Positions 1 through 7,551 of a DNA stretch of 17,051 nt are shown piece by piece. This DNA comes from CAYYJM01 sp964471755. GTDB lineage: Bacteria > Planctomycetota > Planctomycetia > Gemmatales > Gemmataceae. The stretch lies in the NCBI GenBank assembly GCA_964471755.1, contig CAYYJM010000129.1, positions 1 through 17,051 of the forward strand, written 5' to 3'. The notes under the pieces were generated by a model. The model was not told the origin of the DNA. It ran no database searches and was given only the letters and a program-made list of their open reading frames with translations. Position 1 is the stretch's first letter. Every line of letters starts with the position of its first letter. A program made the position numbers and the translations under genes.

Positions 1-25
1 CAGGGTGTGGTGCCCCTCAGGGTGT
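1..25. repeat. 17-bp minisatellite, left part
   Basis: About one and a half units of the same 17-bp repeat that continues after the N run: a half unit cagggtgt, then one unit carrying the variant ggtgcccct in place of ggtgaccct. The array enters from the left edge, so its full length is unknown. Confidence 0.85.
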
Positions 26-125
26 NNNNNNNNNNNNNNNNNNNNNNNNNNNNNNNNNNNNNNNNNNNNNNNNNNNNNNNNNNNNNNNNNNNNNNNNNNN
101 NNNNNNNNNNNNNNNNNNNNNNNNN
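26..125. other. Run of 100 N (assembly gap)
   Basis: Exactly 100 undetermined bases lie inside the tandem repeat. A round 100 is a common placeholder for a scaffold gap of unknown size, so the real array may be longer or shorter. Short-read assembly breaking at a repeat like this is expected. Confidence 0.9.
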
Positions 126-244
126 GGTGACCCTCAGGGTGTGGTGACCCTCAGGGTGTGGTGACCCTCAGGGTGTGGTGACCCTCAGGGTGTGGTGCCC
201 CTCAGGGTGTGGTGACCCTCAGGGTGTGGTGACCCTCAGGATGT
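126..244. repeat. 17-bp minisatellite, seven units
   Basis: Seven head-to-tail copies of ggtgaccctcagggtgt, in perfect 17-bp register. Copy 5 has one change (ggtgcccct) and copy 7 has one (caggatgt). Each unit contains ACCCT-C-AGGGT, an 11-base near-palindrome with one central base, so every unit can form a small hairpin on either strand. A degenerate partial unit (ggtgatgat) follows. The array sits 40 bp beyond the stop codon of rhaB. The 17-bp period is not a multiple of three, so a conserved protein repeat is unlikely. Function is unknown. Confidence 0.95.
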
Positions 245-285
245 GGTGATGATAATGCTGTCATGAGTGGACTGTCAATAAATTA

Positions 286-1755
286 TCAGAGAAAATTCAC
301 AAACCGCCCATACGGCTCGTCCCACCGCCCCGGCTCTCGCGGCGTGTACTCACGGCCCTCGAACGATCGGCCGACGACCTCACGGCCTTCGGCGATCGAG
401 CCGAGCAGACCCAGGCCCATCGCCTGGACGAGCAGGTTGCCCAGCGCCGTCGCCTCGACCGGGCCGGCGAGGACCACGCGGTTGCAGGCATCCGCAGTGA
501 GCTGGCAGAGCAGGGCGTTCTGACAGCCGCCGCCGACGATGTGGATCACGTCGCGTCGCTTGCCGGTCAGTTCCTCGGCCTTCTCCAGGACCCAACGGTA
601 CTTCAGGGCCAGGCTCTCCAGGGCGCAGCGCACGATGCCGCCGACCGAATCCGGTGGCGTCTGGCCGGTTCGTCGGCAGGCCGTGACGATCGCGTCCGGC
701 ATACTCTGCGGCAGGATGAAGCTCTCGTCGTCCGGGTTGACGTGGGCGGCGAACGGCGTCGCCGCGCTTGCCAGGCGGACGAGGTCCTCGTAGCTGTGGC
801 TCTGGCCCGCCCGCTCCCAGGCACGCCGGCATTCCTGTACCAGCCACAGGCCCATGACGTTCTTGAGCAGCCGGGTCGTACCGTTGACACCGCCCTCGTT
901 GGTGAAGTTGTACGCCAGGGCGGCGTCGGTCATCACCGGCGTCGGCGTCTCGACGCCCATGAGCGACCACGTCCCCGAGCTGATGTACGCCCACGAATCG
1001 CCCTTCGCCGGCACCGCCGCGACGGCCGACGCCGTGTCGTGCGTTCCCGGTGTGACGACCGGCACGCCAGGGAGCCCCGTCTCCTGGCAGAGGCCGGCAC
1101 GCAGCGGCCCGAGAACGGTGCCGGGCTGCACCAGTGTGCCGAGCAGGTGCGTCGGCAGGCCAAGCGTGCCGACGAGGTTCTCGTCCCAGCTGCGCGTGCG
1201 CGGGTCGAGCATCTGGCTGGTGCTGGCGTCGGTGTACTCGTTGACCTTGATGCCGGTCAGGAAGTAATGAAACAGGTCCGGCATGAACAGCAGGTGTGTC
1301 GCCACGTCGAGGAGCGGGGACCGATCACGCTGCATCGCCAGAAGCTGAAAGAGCGAGTTGAAACGCATGAACTGGAGGCCGGTTCGACGATAGAGTTCCG
1401 CCCGGGGAACACGCTCGAAGGCCGCCTCCATGACGCCCTCGGTGTGCGGATCGCGGTAGTGACGCGGATTGCCGAGCAGTTCGCCATTGCGGCCGAGGAG
1501 GCCGAAGTCCACGCCCCAGGTGTCCACGCCAATGCTGTCGATGCCGCCCTCGCCGGCGGCGAGGCGCAGGCCGTGGACCATCTCGCGATGCAGGCTGAGA
1601 ACGTCCCAGTACAGGCCGTCCAGGATGCGAACCGGCGTGTTGGCGAAGCGGTGAACGACCTGGAGTTTGAGCTGCCGACCGTCGAACAAACCCAGCAGAG
1701 CCCGGCCGCTCTCCGCCCCGAGGTCGAACGCCAGCAGTCGCCGAACAGTTGTCAT
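286..1755 (-). CDS. rhaB: Rhamnulokinase (FGGY carbohydrate kinase)
   Basis: Phosphorylates L-rhamnulose at O1 with ATP, the second step of cytoplasmic L-rhamnose catabolism. The 489-residue product has the normal family length and the FGGY two-lobed layout. The N-terminal phosphate-binding motif FDLGAESGR is at about residues 10-18 and the DTWGVDFGLLG segment follows in the first lobe. The second lobe has GTHDTASAVAA, SSGTWSLMGVE, the RhaB-typical NEGGVNGTTRLLKNVMGLW, and near the C-terminus VGGGCQNALLCQLTAD and EATALGN. The ATG at 1755 is preferred over an in-frame upstream ATG at 1791, because the former has AAAGGG a few bases upstream and begins right before the kinase motif, while the latter lies at the edge of the inverted repeat. 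No rhaA or rhaD is visible; they may lie elsewhere. It is transcribed away from the DCC-family gene. Confidence 0.95.
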   Translation of the reverse strand: MTTVRRLLAFDLGAESGRALLGLFDGRQLKLQVVHRFANTPVRILDGLYWDVLSLHREMVHGLRLAAGEGGIDSIGVDTWGVDFGLLGRNGELLGNPRHYRDPHTEGVMEAAFERVPRAELYRRTGLQFMRFNSLFQLLAMQRDRSPLLDVATHLLFMPDLFHYFLTGIKVNEYTDASTSQMLDPRTRSWDENLVGTLGLPTHLLGTLVQPGTVLGPLRAGLCQETGLPGVPVVTPGTHDTASAVAAVPAKGDSWAYISSGTWSLMGVETPTPVMTDAALAYNFTNEGGVNGTTRLLKNVMGLWLVQECRRAWERAGQSHSYEDLVRLASAATPFAAHVNPDDESFILPQSMPDAIVTACRRTGQTPPDSVGGIVRCALESLALKYRWVLEKAEELTGKRRDVIHIVGGGCQNALLCQLTADACNRVVLAGPVEATALGNLLVQAMGLGLLGSIAEGREVVGRSFEGREYTPREPGRWDEPYGRFVNFL

Positions 1756-1790
1756 CCGCGTACCCTTTGCGGTTAGTGTGCTGGCGAGCA

Positions 1791-1915
1791 TCTGTCAGAG
1801 CCGCGCACGCAGCGAGCCGCCAGGCGAGCGGAGTAAGCGGTTCCCGCCCTTGACGAACACGCCGCCACCGCTTACTCCGCTCGCTGGCGCTCGCTGCGTG
1901 CGCGGCTCTGACAGA
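1791..1915. repeat. Long imperfect inverted repeat (hairpin/MITE-like)
   Basis: The left arm, 1791-1841 (51 nt, starting tctgtcagagccgcgcacg), and the right arm, 1867-1915 (49 nt), are reverse complements except for two extra bases in the left arm (gagccgccaggcgag against gagcgccagcgag). The loop is about 25 nt. Similarity continues weakly outward (ctggcgagca against the complement of cgttcgccgg). It fills most of the 181-bp divergent spacer between rhaB and the DCC gene, so it overlaps where both promoters should be and is not a normal 3' terminator. I see no convincing target-site duplication. It could be a REP/BIME-like or non-autonomous mobile element. Confidence 0.9.
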
Positions 1916-1936
1916 CGTTCGCCGGGAGGATTTCCA

Positions 1937-2380
1937 ATGTCCCGAATCCGCGTCCTCTACGACGGCCGATGTCCGCTTTGTCAGGCGGGCGTCCGCCAAC
2001 TCCGTCGGCTCGACTGGTTCGGCCGACTGGACTACCTCGATGCTCGCCATCCCGAGGCGTTTCCGACCGACCTGCCGCCGCTCGATGCCGGCCGTCTGCT
2101 GGAGGAGATGCACGTCATCACCTCCGGCGGCCAGGTGCTGGCCGGCTTTCGCGGTATCCGCTACCTGGCCTGGTTCCTGCCCCCGGGCTGGCCGGCGGCT
2201 CCGTTTCTCTACCTTCCCGGCGTGCCCACCCTCGGCCAGTGGCTCTACCTGAAAATCGCGCGCAATCGCTTCAATCTGGTGCCGTGTCGAGACGGCGTTT
2301 GCTCGCTTCCTCCACAAAGTACGCACACTCCCACCCTTCCGCAAGGCGATGCCGGCCCAAATCCGCCGCCGTCGCCTTGA
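1937..2380 (+). CDS. DCC-family thiol-disulfide oxidoreductase-like protein (DUF393)
   Basis: A 147-residue protein of the DUF393/DCC family. It opens with MSRIRVLYDGRCPLC, giving the family signature D-G-x-C-P-x-C with cysteines 12 and 15, the likely redox pair of a thioredoxin-like fold. The segment YLAWFLPPGWPAAPFLYLPGV and the following WLYLKIARNRF match the usual hydrophobic and basic second half. Substrate and partner are unknown for most members. The start is fixed by GGAGGA at 1925-1930, six bases ahead of the ATG; the open frame extends upstream through the inverted repeat, but that part is not protein-like. The Pro/Thr-rich last 20 or so residues look non-conserved. Transcribed divergently from rhaB and 74 bp ahead of the exoribonuclease operon. 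Confidence 0.85.
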   Translation: MSRIRVLYDGRCPLCQAGVRQLRRLDWFGRLDYLDARHPEAFPTDLPPLDAGRLLEEMHVITSGGQVLAGFRGIRYLAWFLPPGWPAAPFLYLPGVPTLGQWLYLKIARNRFNLVPCRDGVCSLPPQSTHTPTLPQGDAGPNPPPSP

Positions 2381-2422
2381 ACCTCCGTACAATGAAGGGC
2401 AGAGTTAATCGGGAGGTATCCC

Positions 2423-2458
2423 GTGAACCTGTCCTCTTGTGTGGGTGTCCTCAGGTGA
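2423..2458 (+). other. Possible 11-codon leader ORF coupled to the YhaM-like gene
   Basis: GGGAGG at 2411-2416 is the only good Shine-Dalgarno sequence in this leader, but it serves a GTG at 2423 in a different frame. That frame reads VNLSSCVGVLR and stops at TGA 2456-2458. The stop overlaps the GTG at 2455 as GTGA, the geometry of translational coupling. It could equally be a chance reading, or a sign that the true N-terminus was disrupted by an indel. Confidence 0.25.
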
Positions 2459-3480
2459 AGACAGCACCGGAAAATGGTCGTCGTTTCATCCAGCTACTGG
2501 CCGATGGCGATGCCGTCGAGGAGGTCTACCTCGTCGCCGAGAAGCAGCTGCGTGCCAACCGGAACGGGAACACCTACCTGCAACTGGAACTACGCGATCG
2601 AACCGGAGCCATGAGCGCCCGCCTCTGGCACGCCGCCGAGAGCCTCATCAAGGGCTTCGAGGCCGGCGACTTCATCGCGATCAAGGGCAAGGTGCAGCTC
2701 TTTCAGGGTGCCTTGCAGATGATCCTGAATGCCCTGGAGCGGATCGTTCCGGAGCAGGTGGACCTGGCCGATTTCCTGCCGCACACGACCCAGGATGTCG
2801 GCAAACTGTTCGAGCGGCTGCGGACCCATCTGCGCAAGCTCGACAATCCGCACCTGCGCTGCCTGGCCGACGTGTTCCTCATGGACGCCGAGTTCGTCCG
2901 GGCGTTCTGCAAGTGCCCGGCCGGCATCCGCAACCATCACGCCTACGTCGGCGGCCTGCTCGAACACGTCGTCACGCTGATGGACGGAGCCGATCGGCTG
3001 TGTGGCCTGTATCCGGAACTGAGCCGTGATCTGCTCATCATGGGCGTCTTTCTGCACGACATCGGCAAGGTCCGCGAGCTGAGTTTCGAGCGGAACTTCG
3101 GCTACACCGACGAGGGCCAACTGATCGGCCATCTCGTCATCGGTGTCGAGATGATCAACGAACAATTGCCGAAGGTGGCGACGCTGACGGGATCAACCTT
3201 CCCGAAGGAACTGCTCCTGCGACTGAAGCACCTGGTCGTCAGCCATCACGGGACGTACGAGTTTGGTAGCCCGAAGCTGCCGATGACGCCGGAAGCGATC
3301 GCGCTGCATCACCTGGACAACTTCGATGCGAAGGTCCATTCGTTCACGCGTGACATCCGCGAAGACAACAACAAGGAGTCGGCCTGGACGCCGTACAACC
3401 AGTCGCTGGATCGACGGCTGTTCAAGGGCCGACAAACCAATCCCGCCGACGGGACGACCGACGACGGAGATGACGAATAA
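2455..3480 (+). CDS. YhaM-like 3'-5' exoribonuclease (OB-fold + HD domain)
   Basis: 341 residues from this start (Bacillus YhaM is of similar size). An OB-fold nucleic-acid-binding domain spans about residues 20-105 (YLVAEKQLRANRNGNTYLQLEL, then RLWHAAE). An HD phosphohydrolase domain spans about 155-295 with HHAYVGGLLEH (His161/162, His171), the metal-binding FLHDIGK (His201-Asp202), GHLVIG, VVSHHG (His264/265) and LDNFDAKV (Asp291). These are the landmarks of the YhaM family, which degrades RNA from the 3' end. The acidic tail ADGTTDDGDDE is probably disordered. The start is uncertain: GTG 2455 begins next to conserved sequence but lacks its own ribosome binding site; an in-frame ATG at 2392 would add 21 residues and also lacks one. 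First gene of an operon with RNase R, whose start is 12 bases after this stop. Confidence 0.88.
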   Translation: MKTAPENGRRFIQLLADGDAVEEVYLVAEKQLRANRNGNTYLQLELRDRTGAMSARLWHAAESLIKGFEAGDFIAIKGKVQLFQGALQMILNALERIVPEQVDLADFLPHTTQDVGKLFERLRTHLRKLDNPHLRCLADVFLMDAEFVRAFCKCPAGIRNHHAYVGGLLEHVVTLMDGADRLCGLYPELSRDLLIMGVFLHDIGKVRELSFERNFGYTDEGQLIGHLVIGVEMINEQLPKVATLTGSTFPKELLLRLKHLVVSHHGTYEFGSPKLPMTPEAIALHHLDNFDAKVHSFTRDIREDNNKESAWTPYNQSLDRRLFKGRQTNPADGTTDDGDDE

Positions 3481-3492
3481 ACCACGAGAAGA

Positions 3493-5658
3493 ATGAACAA
3501 CACTTTCGATCAACAGATTCTGGCCGCCCTCGGGAGCAAGAGCTATTCGCCGCTCAAGCCGAAAGCTCTGGCACGTCAACTCGGCATCTCGACGGCCGAC
3601 TACCGCGAATTCAAGCAGAGCCTGAAGAAACTGCTCGGTGCCGGCCGAATCGAACTGGGCCGAAACGACACCGTGCGTCTCGCTCCAGCGGCCGGGTCCG
3701 TCGTCGGTACCTACCGGAGTACGTCGGTCGGCACCGGCTACGTTCGACCGCATCCCGTCGAGGGCAAGGTTGGGCCGGAGATCCGCATTTCCGAGCAGAA
3801 CACGCTCGACGCGGCCACCGGCGACACCGTTCTCGTCCGCATCCTTCAGAAGCCGGGGCGACAGGAGAGCCGGGCGACCGGCCGCATCGTCCGCGTCCTG
3901 GAACGGGCGACACGCGAGTTCGTCGGCACCTATCACGAGCGCGAGGGAACCGGCTACGTCCGTATCGACGGGACCGTATTCAGTCACTCGATCATCGTTG
4001 GCGACGCCGGTGCGAAGGGGGCGAAGCCGGACGACAAGGTCGTCATCGAGATGGTCCGCTTCCCCTCGACGGAAGATCGCCGTGGCGAGGGGGTGATCAC
4101 CGAGGTTCTCGGGCCGCGCGGCCAACCGGGCGTCGATACGCTGTCGATCATCCGGGCGTTCAACCTGCCGACCGATTTCCCCGAGGACGCGAAGGAAGAG
4201 GCTCGCCTCGCCGCCGAGACGTTCAGCGAGGAGGACCTCTCCGGCCGCGAGGACTTCTCGACGACGCTGGTGGTGACCGTCGATCCAGCGACGGCCCGCG
4301 ATTTCGACGACGCGATCGCCCTGAGCCGAGATCCGGGATCGGGGCACTGGGAACTCCAGGTCCACATCGCCGACGTGGGCCACTTCGCTCCGCCGGGCGG
4401 CCCGCTCGATCGCGAGGCACGCCGCCGGGCGACCAGCGTCTACCTGCCGCAGCGCGTCCTGCCGATGTTCCCCGAGTTGCTCTCGAACCATCTCGCGTCG
4501 CTCCAGCAGGATCGACTCCGCTACGTCAAGAGCGTGATCATCAGCTACACGCCCGAGGGACAAATCACCGGCGTCCGCTTCGCCAACGGAGCGATCCGCG
4601 TCCGCCGTCGGTTCGCCTACGAGGAGGTCCTCGCCGTCCTGGAAGGGAAGCCGGAAGCGCCCACGCTCGATCCGCAGGTTCGCGATCTGCTCTTCCGCAT
4701 GAAGGAACTGGCGCTGATCCTGCGTGAACGCCGTCGCAAGCGCGGAGCGCTGGAGCTGAACATGCCCGAGGCGGAACTGGAGTACGACGATCAGGGCCGG
4801 GTCAGCGGAGCGCACTTCGCCAGCGACGACGTCAGCCATCAGATCATCGAGGAGTTCATGCTCCAGGCGAACGAGGCGGTCGCCGAGCATCTGCACTCGC
4901 TCGGCGTGCCGTTCCTGCGGCGTGTTCATCCCGATCCCGACCCGCGCAAGCTGGAAGCGTTCGCACGATTCGCGAAGAGTCTCGGCTACCGCGTCGAGCT
5001 GGAGAAGGATCGGGCCGGCCTGCAACAGGTGCTGAATCGATCGGCGACGCGGCCGGATCGACACGCCATTCACTACGCCCTGCTGCGGAGCCTGAAGCAG
5101 GCGATCTACAGCCCGGAGGAGGAGGGACATTACGCCCTGGCGAGTCGCAATTACTGCCACTTCACCTCGCCGATCCGACGCTACCCGGACCTGACGGTGC
5201 ATCGGCTTCTGAACCAGTGGCTGAAGACGGGCAAGGTCGGTGCGGACCTGGAAGAACTGGTCGGCCTGGGCGATCACTGCTCGAAGATGGAACGCCGCAG
5301 CGAGATCGCCGAGCGTGAACTGGTCAAGCTGAAGCTGATGGCCTACCTCGAAGAGCGGATCGGTCTGGAGCTGGACGCGATCATCAGCGGCGTGGCCGAC
5401 TACGGCTTTTACGCGATGGGCGAGCAGATGCCGGCCGAGGGGCTCGTCCACATCTCGACGCTGCCACTGGATTACTACTGGTACGACGAGGACACGCACA
5501 CGATCGAGGGCCAGCGGCGCGGCCAGCGTTTCCGCCTGGGCGACCGGATTCGCGTCCAGGTGGTTCGCGTGGACATGCAGCGCCGCCAGGTGAACTTCCG
5601 GCTGGTTTCGACTCCTGAGCAGGAAGTGGACACGCCACGACGCAAACGTTCGCGATGA
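3493..5658 (+). CDS. rnr: Ribonuclease R (RNB-family 3'-5' exoribonuclease)
   Basis: Processive hydrolytic 3'-5' exoribonuclease that digests structured RNA. The 721-residue chain has the expected order: an N-terminal winged-helix region (about 5-65), cold-shock-like OB domains (about 70-205), the RNB catalytic domain (about 255-580) and a C-terminal S1 domain (about 625-706). The active-site string VDPATARDFDDAI gives Asp264, Asp270, Asp272 and Asp273, with the same spacing as Asp272/278/280/281 of the E. coli enzyme. RNB motifs NYCHFTSPIRRYPDLTVHRLL are also present. It is shorter than E. coli RNase R (813 aa), mainly because the long basic tail is reduced to TPRRKRSR. The start ATG has GAGAAG just upstream. 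It follows the YhaM-like gene by 12 bases and its stop overlaps the next start as ATGA, so the three genes are very likely cotranscribed. Confidence 0.95.
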   Translation: MNNTFDQQILAALGSKSYSPLKPKALARQLGISTADYREFKQSLKKLLGAGRIELGRNDTVRLAPAAGSVVGTYRSTSVGTGYVRPHPVEGKVGPEIRISEQNTLDAATGDTVLVRILQKPGRQESRATGRIVRVLERATREFVGTYHEREGTGYVRIDGTVFSHSIIVGDAGAKGAKPDDKVVIEMVRFPSTEDRRGEGVITEVLGPRGQPGVDTLSIIRAFNLPTDFPEDAKEEARLAAETFSEEDLSGREDFSTTLVVTVDPATARDFDDAIALSRDPGSGHWELQVHIADVGHFAPPGGPLDREARRRATSVYLPQRVLPMFPELLSNHLASLQQDRLRYVKSVIISYTPEGQITGVRFANGAIRVRRRFAYEEVLAVLEGKPEAPTLDPQVRDLLFRMKELALILRERRRKRGALELNMPEAELEYDDQGRVSGAHFASDDVSHQIIEEFMLQANEAVAEHLHSLGVPFLRRVHPDPDPRKLEAFARFAKSLGYRVELEKDRAGLQQVLNRSATRPDRHAIHYALLRSLKQAIYSPEEEGHYALASRNYCHFTSPIRRYPDLTVHRLLNQWLKTGKVGADLEELVGLGDHCSKMERRSEIAERELVKLKLMAYLEERIGLELDAIISGVADYGFYAMGEQMPAEGLVHISTLPLDYYWYDEDTHTIEGQRRGQRFRLGDRIRVQVVRVDMQRRQVNFRLVSTPEQEVDTPRRKRSR

Positions 5659-6794
5659 ATCTTACCGTCCTGACCACGACTGCGGCCCTGGCTCAAATCG
5701 CTCCCGAGTGGCTCGACCTGCTCGGGCGATCGTCGGCCAATGAATTCTTCCTGACGCCGACCTGGCTGCTGACCTGGTGGCGCACCTTTGGCGGCGATCG
5801 GGGGCGTCGTCTGTGCTGCGTCGCCTTCCGGGACGAGGGCCGACTCGTCGGTTTCGCCCCGCTGACGTGGCGGCGTCACTGGTATCGACCGGGCTTACCC
5901 TTTCGGCGAATCGAGTTTCTCGGCACCGGCGAACGAATGGCGGAGGCCATCTGCTCCGACTACCTGAACGTGGTCGCCGAGACCGGCCGGGAGGAGGCCG
6001 TCGCCCGGGCCCTGGCGGACTGCCTCCACGCGGGCCGACTCGGTGTCTGGGACGAGGTCTTCCTGGAGACCCTGCCCGGTGACAGCCCAATGGTCGGCCC
6101 GCTCGCCGAGGCATTCCGACGTGACCGGGCGAGCGTCACGGTCGAGGAGTACGACCGTTCGCTCCTGATCCCCCTGCCGGCGACGTGGGACGCTTACCTG
6201 GCGCAACTCAGCCCGTCGGATCGCCGCCTGGTGCGTACGTCGCTGAAGTCGTTCGATGACTGGGCCGGCTCGGACTGGCAGCTCCATTTCGCTGACGATG
6301 AGGCGTCACTCGCGGCCGGAAAGGCCGCCTTGCTCGCCCTGCACCACCAGCGCTGGGGCAGCGACGCAGGCACCTTTCGGGCACCGCGTTTTCTCGCCTT
6401 CCACGACACGGTTCTGCCCGCGCTGATGGCGGCCGGGATGCTCGAACTGGCGTGGATCGTCGTCCGGGCGGAACCGTTCGTCGCAATCTACAACGTCCGC
6501 CATGCCGGCAAGGTGAGCTACTACCAGACGGGTCGTCGAACCAACGTACCGGACAAGGTCCGGCCCGGCATCACGCTCCTGGCCCTGCTGATCCGTCGAG
6601 CGATCGAGCGTGGCGACCGGGAGTTCGATTTTCTGCCCGGCGTGACCCGCTACAAGGAGCAACTGGCGACAGCATCCCGGCCCATCGTCCGACTGCGTGT
6701 GGTTCGGCCGACCTGGGTCGAGTCGCTACGGCTCTGGACGCGCCGATGGCGGCCAGTTGTCACTGGTCCGGTTACCGTGCCGGAAAGTGGTTGA
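5655..6794 (+). CDS. GNAT-family acetyltransferase, CelD/BcsL (BioF2-like) type
   Basis: 379 residues of the Acetyltransf_6 (PF13480) type, annotated in many bacteria as 'CelD/BcsL acetyltransferase involved in cellulose biosynthesis'. An N-terminal half with NEFFLTPTWLLTWWRTFGG and a beta strand VGFAPLTWRR is typical. The C-terminal acyl-CoA-binding half contains ALHHQRWG, FVAIYNVRHAGKVSYYQTG, then RPGITLLALLIRRAIERG and EFDFLPGVTRYKEQ, the usual ending of this family. The acceptor cannot be told from sequence; relatives modify polysaccharides, lipids or peptidoglycan precursors. The ATG is inside the RNase R stop (ATGA), implying translational coupling, so no independent ribosome binding site is needed. 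Its last 23 bases overlap the convergent GntR gene. Confidence 0.85.
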   Translation: MNLTVLTTTAALAQIAPEWLDLLGRSSANEFFLTPTWLLTWWRTFGGDRGRRLCCVAFRDEGRLVGFAPLTWRRHWYRPGLPFRRIEFLGTGERMAEAICSDYLNVVAETGREEAVARALADCLHAGRLGVWDEVFLETLPGDSPMVGPLAEAFRRDRASVTVEEYDRSLLIPLPATWDAYLAQLSPSDRRLVRTSLKSFDDWAGSDWQLHFADDEASLAAGKAALLALHHQRWGSDAGTFRAPRFLAFHDTVLPALMAAGMLELAWIVVRAEPFVAIYNVRHAGKVSYYQTGRRTNVPDKVRPGITLLALLIRRAIERGDREFDFLPGVTRYKEQLATASRPIVRLRVVRPTWVESLRLWTRRWRPVVTGPVTVPESG

Positions 6795-7449
6795 CGAAGT
6801 ACTTCTGCCACGCCTCGATGTGTTGGAACATCGCCCGGGCCGAAGCGTCGCGATCGGCCGCCTCCAGGGCCTTGAGAATCACCTGATGCTCGACGAGCGC
6901 CTGCTGAAGGTCCTCGAAGGTTGTTGCGGTCCGGTTGAAGAAGCGGTGCAGCAGGCGGTAACGGCTGATGTCCTGACACAGTCGGATACTGCCGCACGTC
7001 CGGGCGATGGTATCGTGAAACTCATCGTCGTAGTCCGTCCAGCGTGCCACCCAATCGGGCCGATCGCGTGTCGCGGCCAGGGTATCGGCGATGCCGCGCA
7101 GGCGGGTCAGTGACTGCCGATCGATGAGATTCGCGGCCCGCCGCGCCGCCTCGGATTCCAGGATCTTGCGCATCTCGAAGATGTCCTGAACGTCTTCCTT
7201 CGAGATGGTCACCACGGTGGCCCGGCGGTTGGCCTCTTGTTCTATCAGGCCATCCTTTTCCAGTTGACGCAGCGCGTCATGGACGGGCGTCCGGCTGACC
7301 TCCAAATCCCTGGCCAGGGCTACTTCGCTCAGAATCGTTCCCGGTGCCAGTCGGCCCTCCAGAATGTCTTCCAGCAAGTGTTGATACACGGTGTCGGACA
7401 GACGGATTGGCTCGGGAACGGGTGAGGACTGCAAGGTGGGGTTGTTCAT
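6772..7449 (-). CDS. GntR-family transcriptional regulator, FCD subfamily
   Basis: A 225-residue DNA-binding regulator. The N-terminal winged helix-turn-helix is at about residues 14-80 and carries the GntR signature SRTPVHDALRQLEKDGLI. An all-helical FCD effector domain covers about 85-212, with metal-ligand candidates Asp141 and His145 (DDEFH), His188 (EHQVILKAL) and His210 (MFQHIEAW), as in metal-binding FCD proteins. FCD regulators usually sense small organic acids or sugar acids and often repress their own gene. ATG 7449 is chosen over the longer frame at 7503, because AAGGG lies upstream of it and the extra residues are not conserved-looking. No metabolic target is adjacent on its own strand, so the regulon is unknown. 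Its 3' end overlaps the acetyltransferase tail to tail. Confidence 0.92.
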   Translation of the reverse strand: MNNPTLQSSPVPEPIRLSDTVYQHLLEDILEGRLAPGTILSEVALARDLEVSRTPVHDALRQLEKDGLIEQEANRRATVVTISKEDVQDIFEMRKILESEAARRAANLIDRQSLTRLRGIADTLAATRDRPDWVARWTDYDDEFHDTIARTCGSIRLCQDISRYRLLHRFFNRTATTFEDLQQALVEHQVILKALEAADRDASARAMFQHIEAWQKYFVNHFPAR

Positions 7450-7497
7450 TTCTGAGCCCTTCAAAGGGAGGGAATGTTGAGGCGGAAGTGTGGGGCG

Positions 7498-7538
7498 GAT
7501 CACACACGGTTTGCTGTGTTGGAAACCTTCGTGTGATC
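7498..7538. repeat. Inverted repeat GATCACAC/GTGTGATC upstream of GntR
   Basis: GATCACAC at 7498-7505 and its exact complement GTGTGATC at 7531-7538 are separated by 25 bases. The pair is 49-89 bp upstream of the GntR start codon, in the transcribed leader if the promoter at 7552-7579 is right. It could be a pair of operator half-sites or a leader stem. Confidence 0.5.
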
Positions 7539-7551
7539 TTCACCTATCTCC

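Noticed and set aside
126..244. CRISPR array
   Set aside because: The 17-bp units are contiguous with no unique spacers, so this is a minisatellite.
541..1776. A 411-codon plus-strand frame opposite rhaB
   Set aside because: Rhamnulokinase on the other strand is certain from several family motifs; this frame has none.
1791..1915. Intrinsic terminator
   Set aside because: The flanking genes are divergent, so no transcript should end here, and the arms are far longer than a terminator stem with no T run.
3193..5499. A 768-codon open frame on the minus strand
   Set aside because: Antisense shadow of RNase R and the YhaM-like gene, with no domain and composition typical of a reversed high-GC gene.
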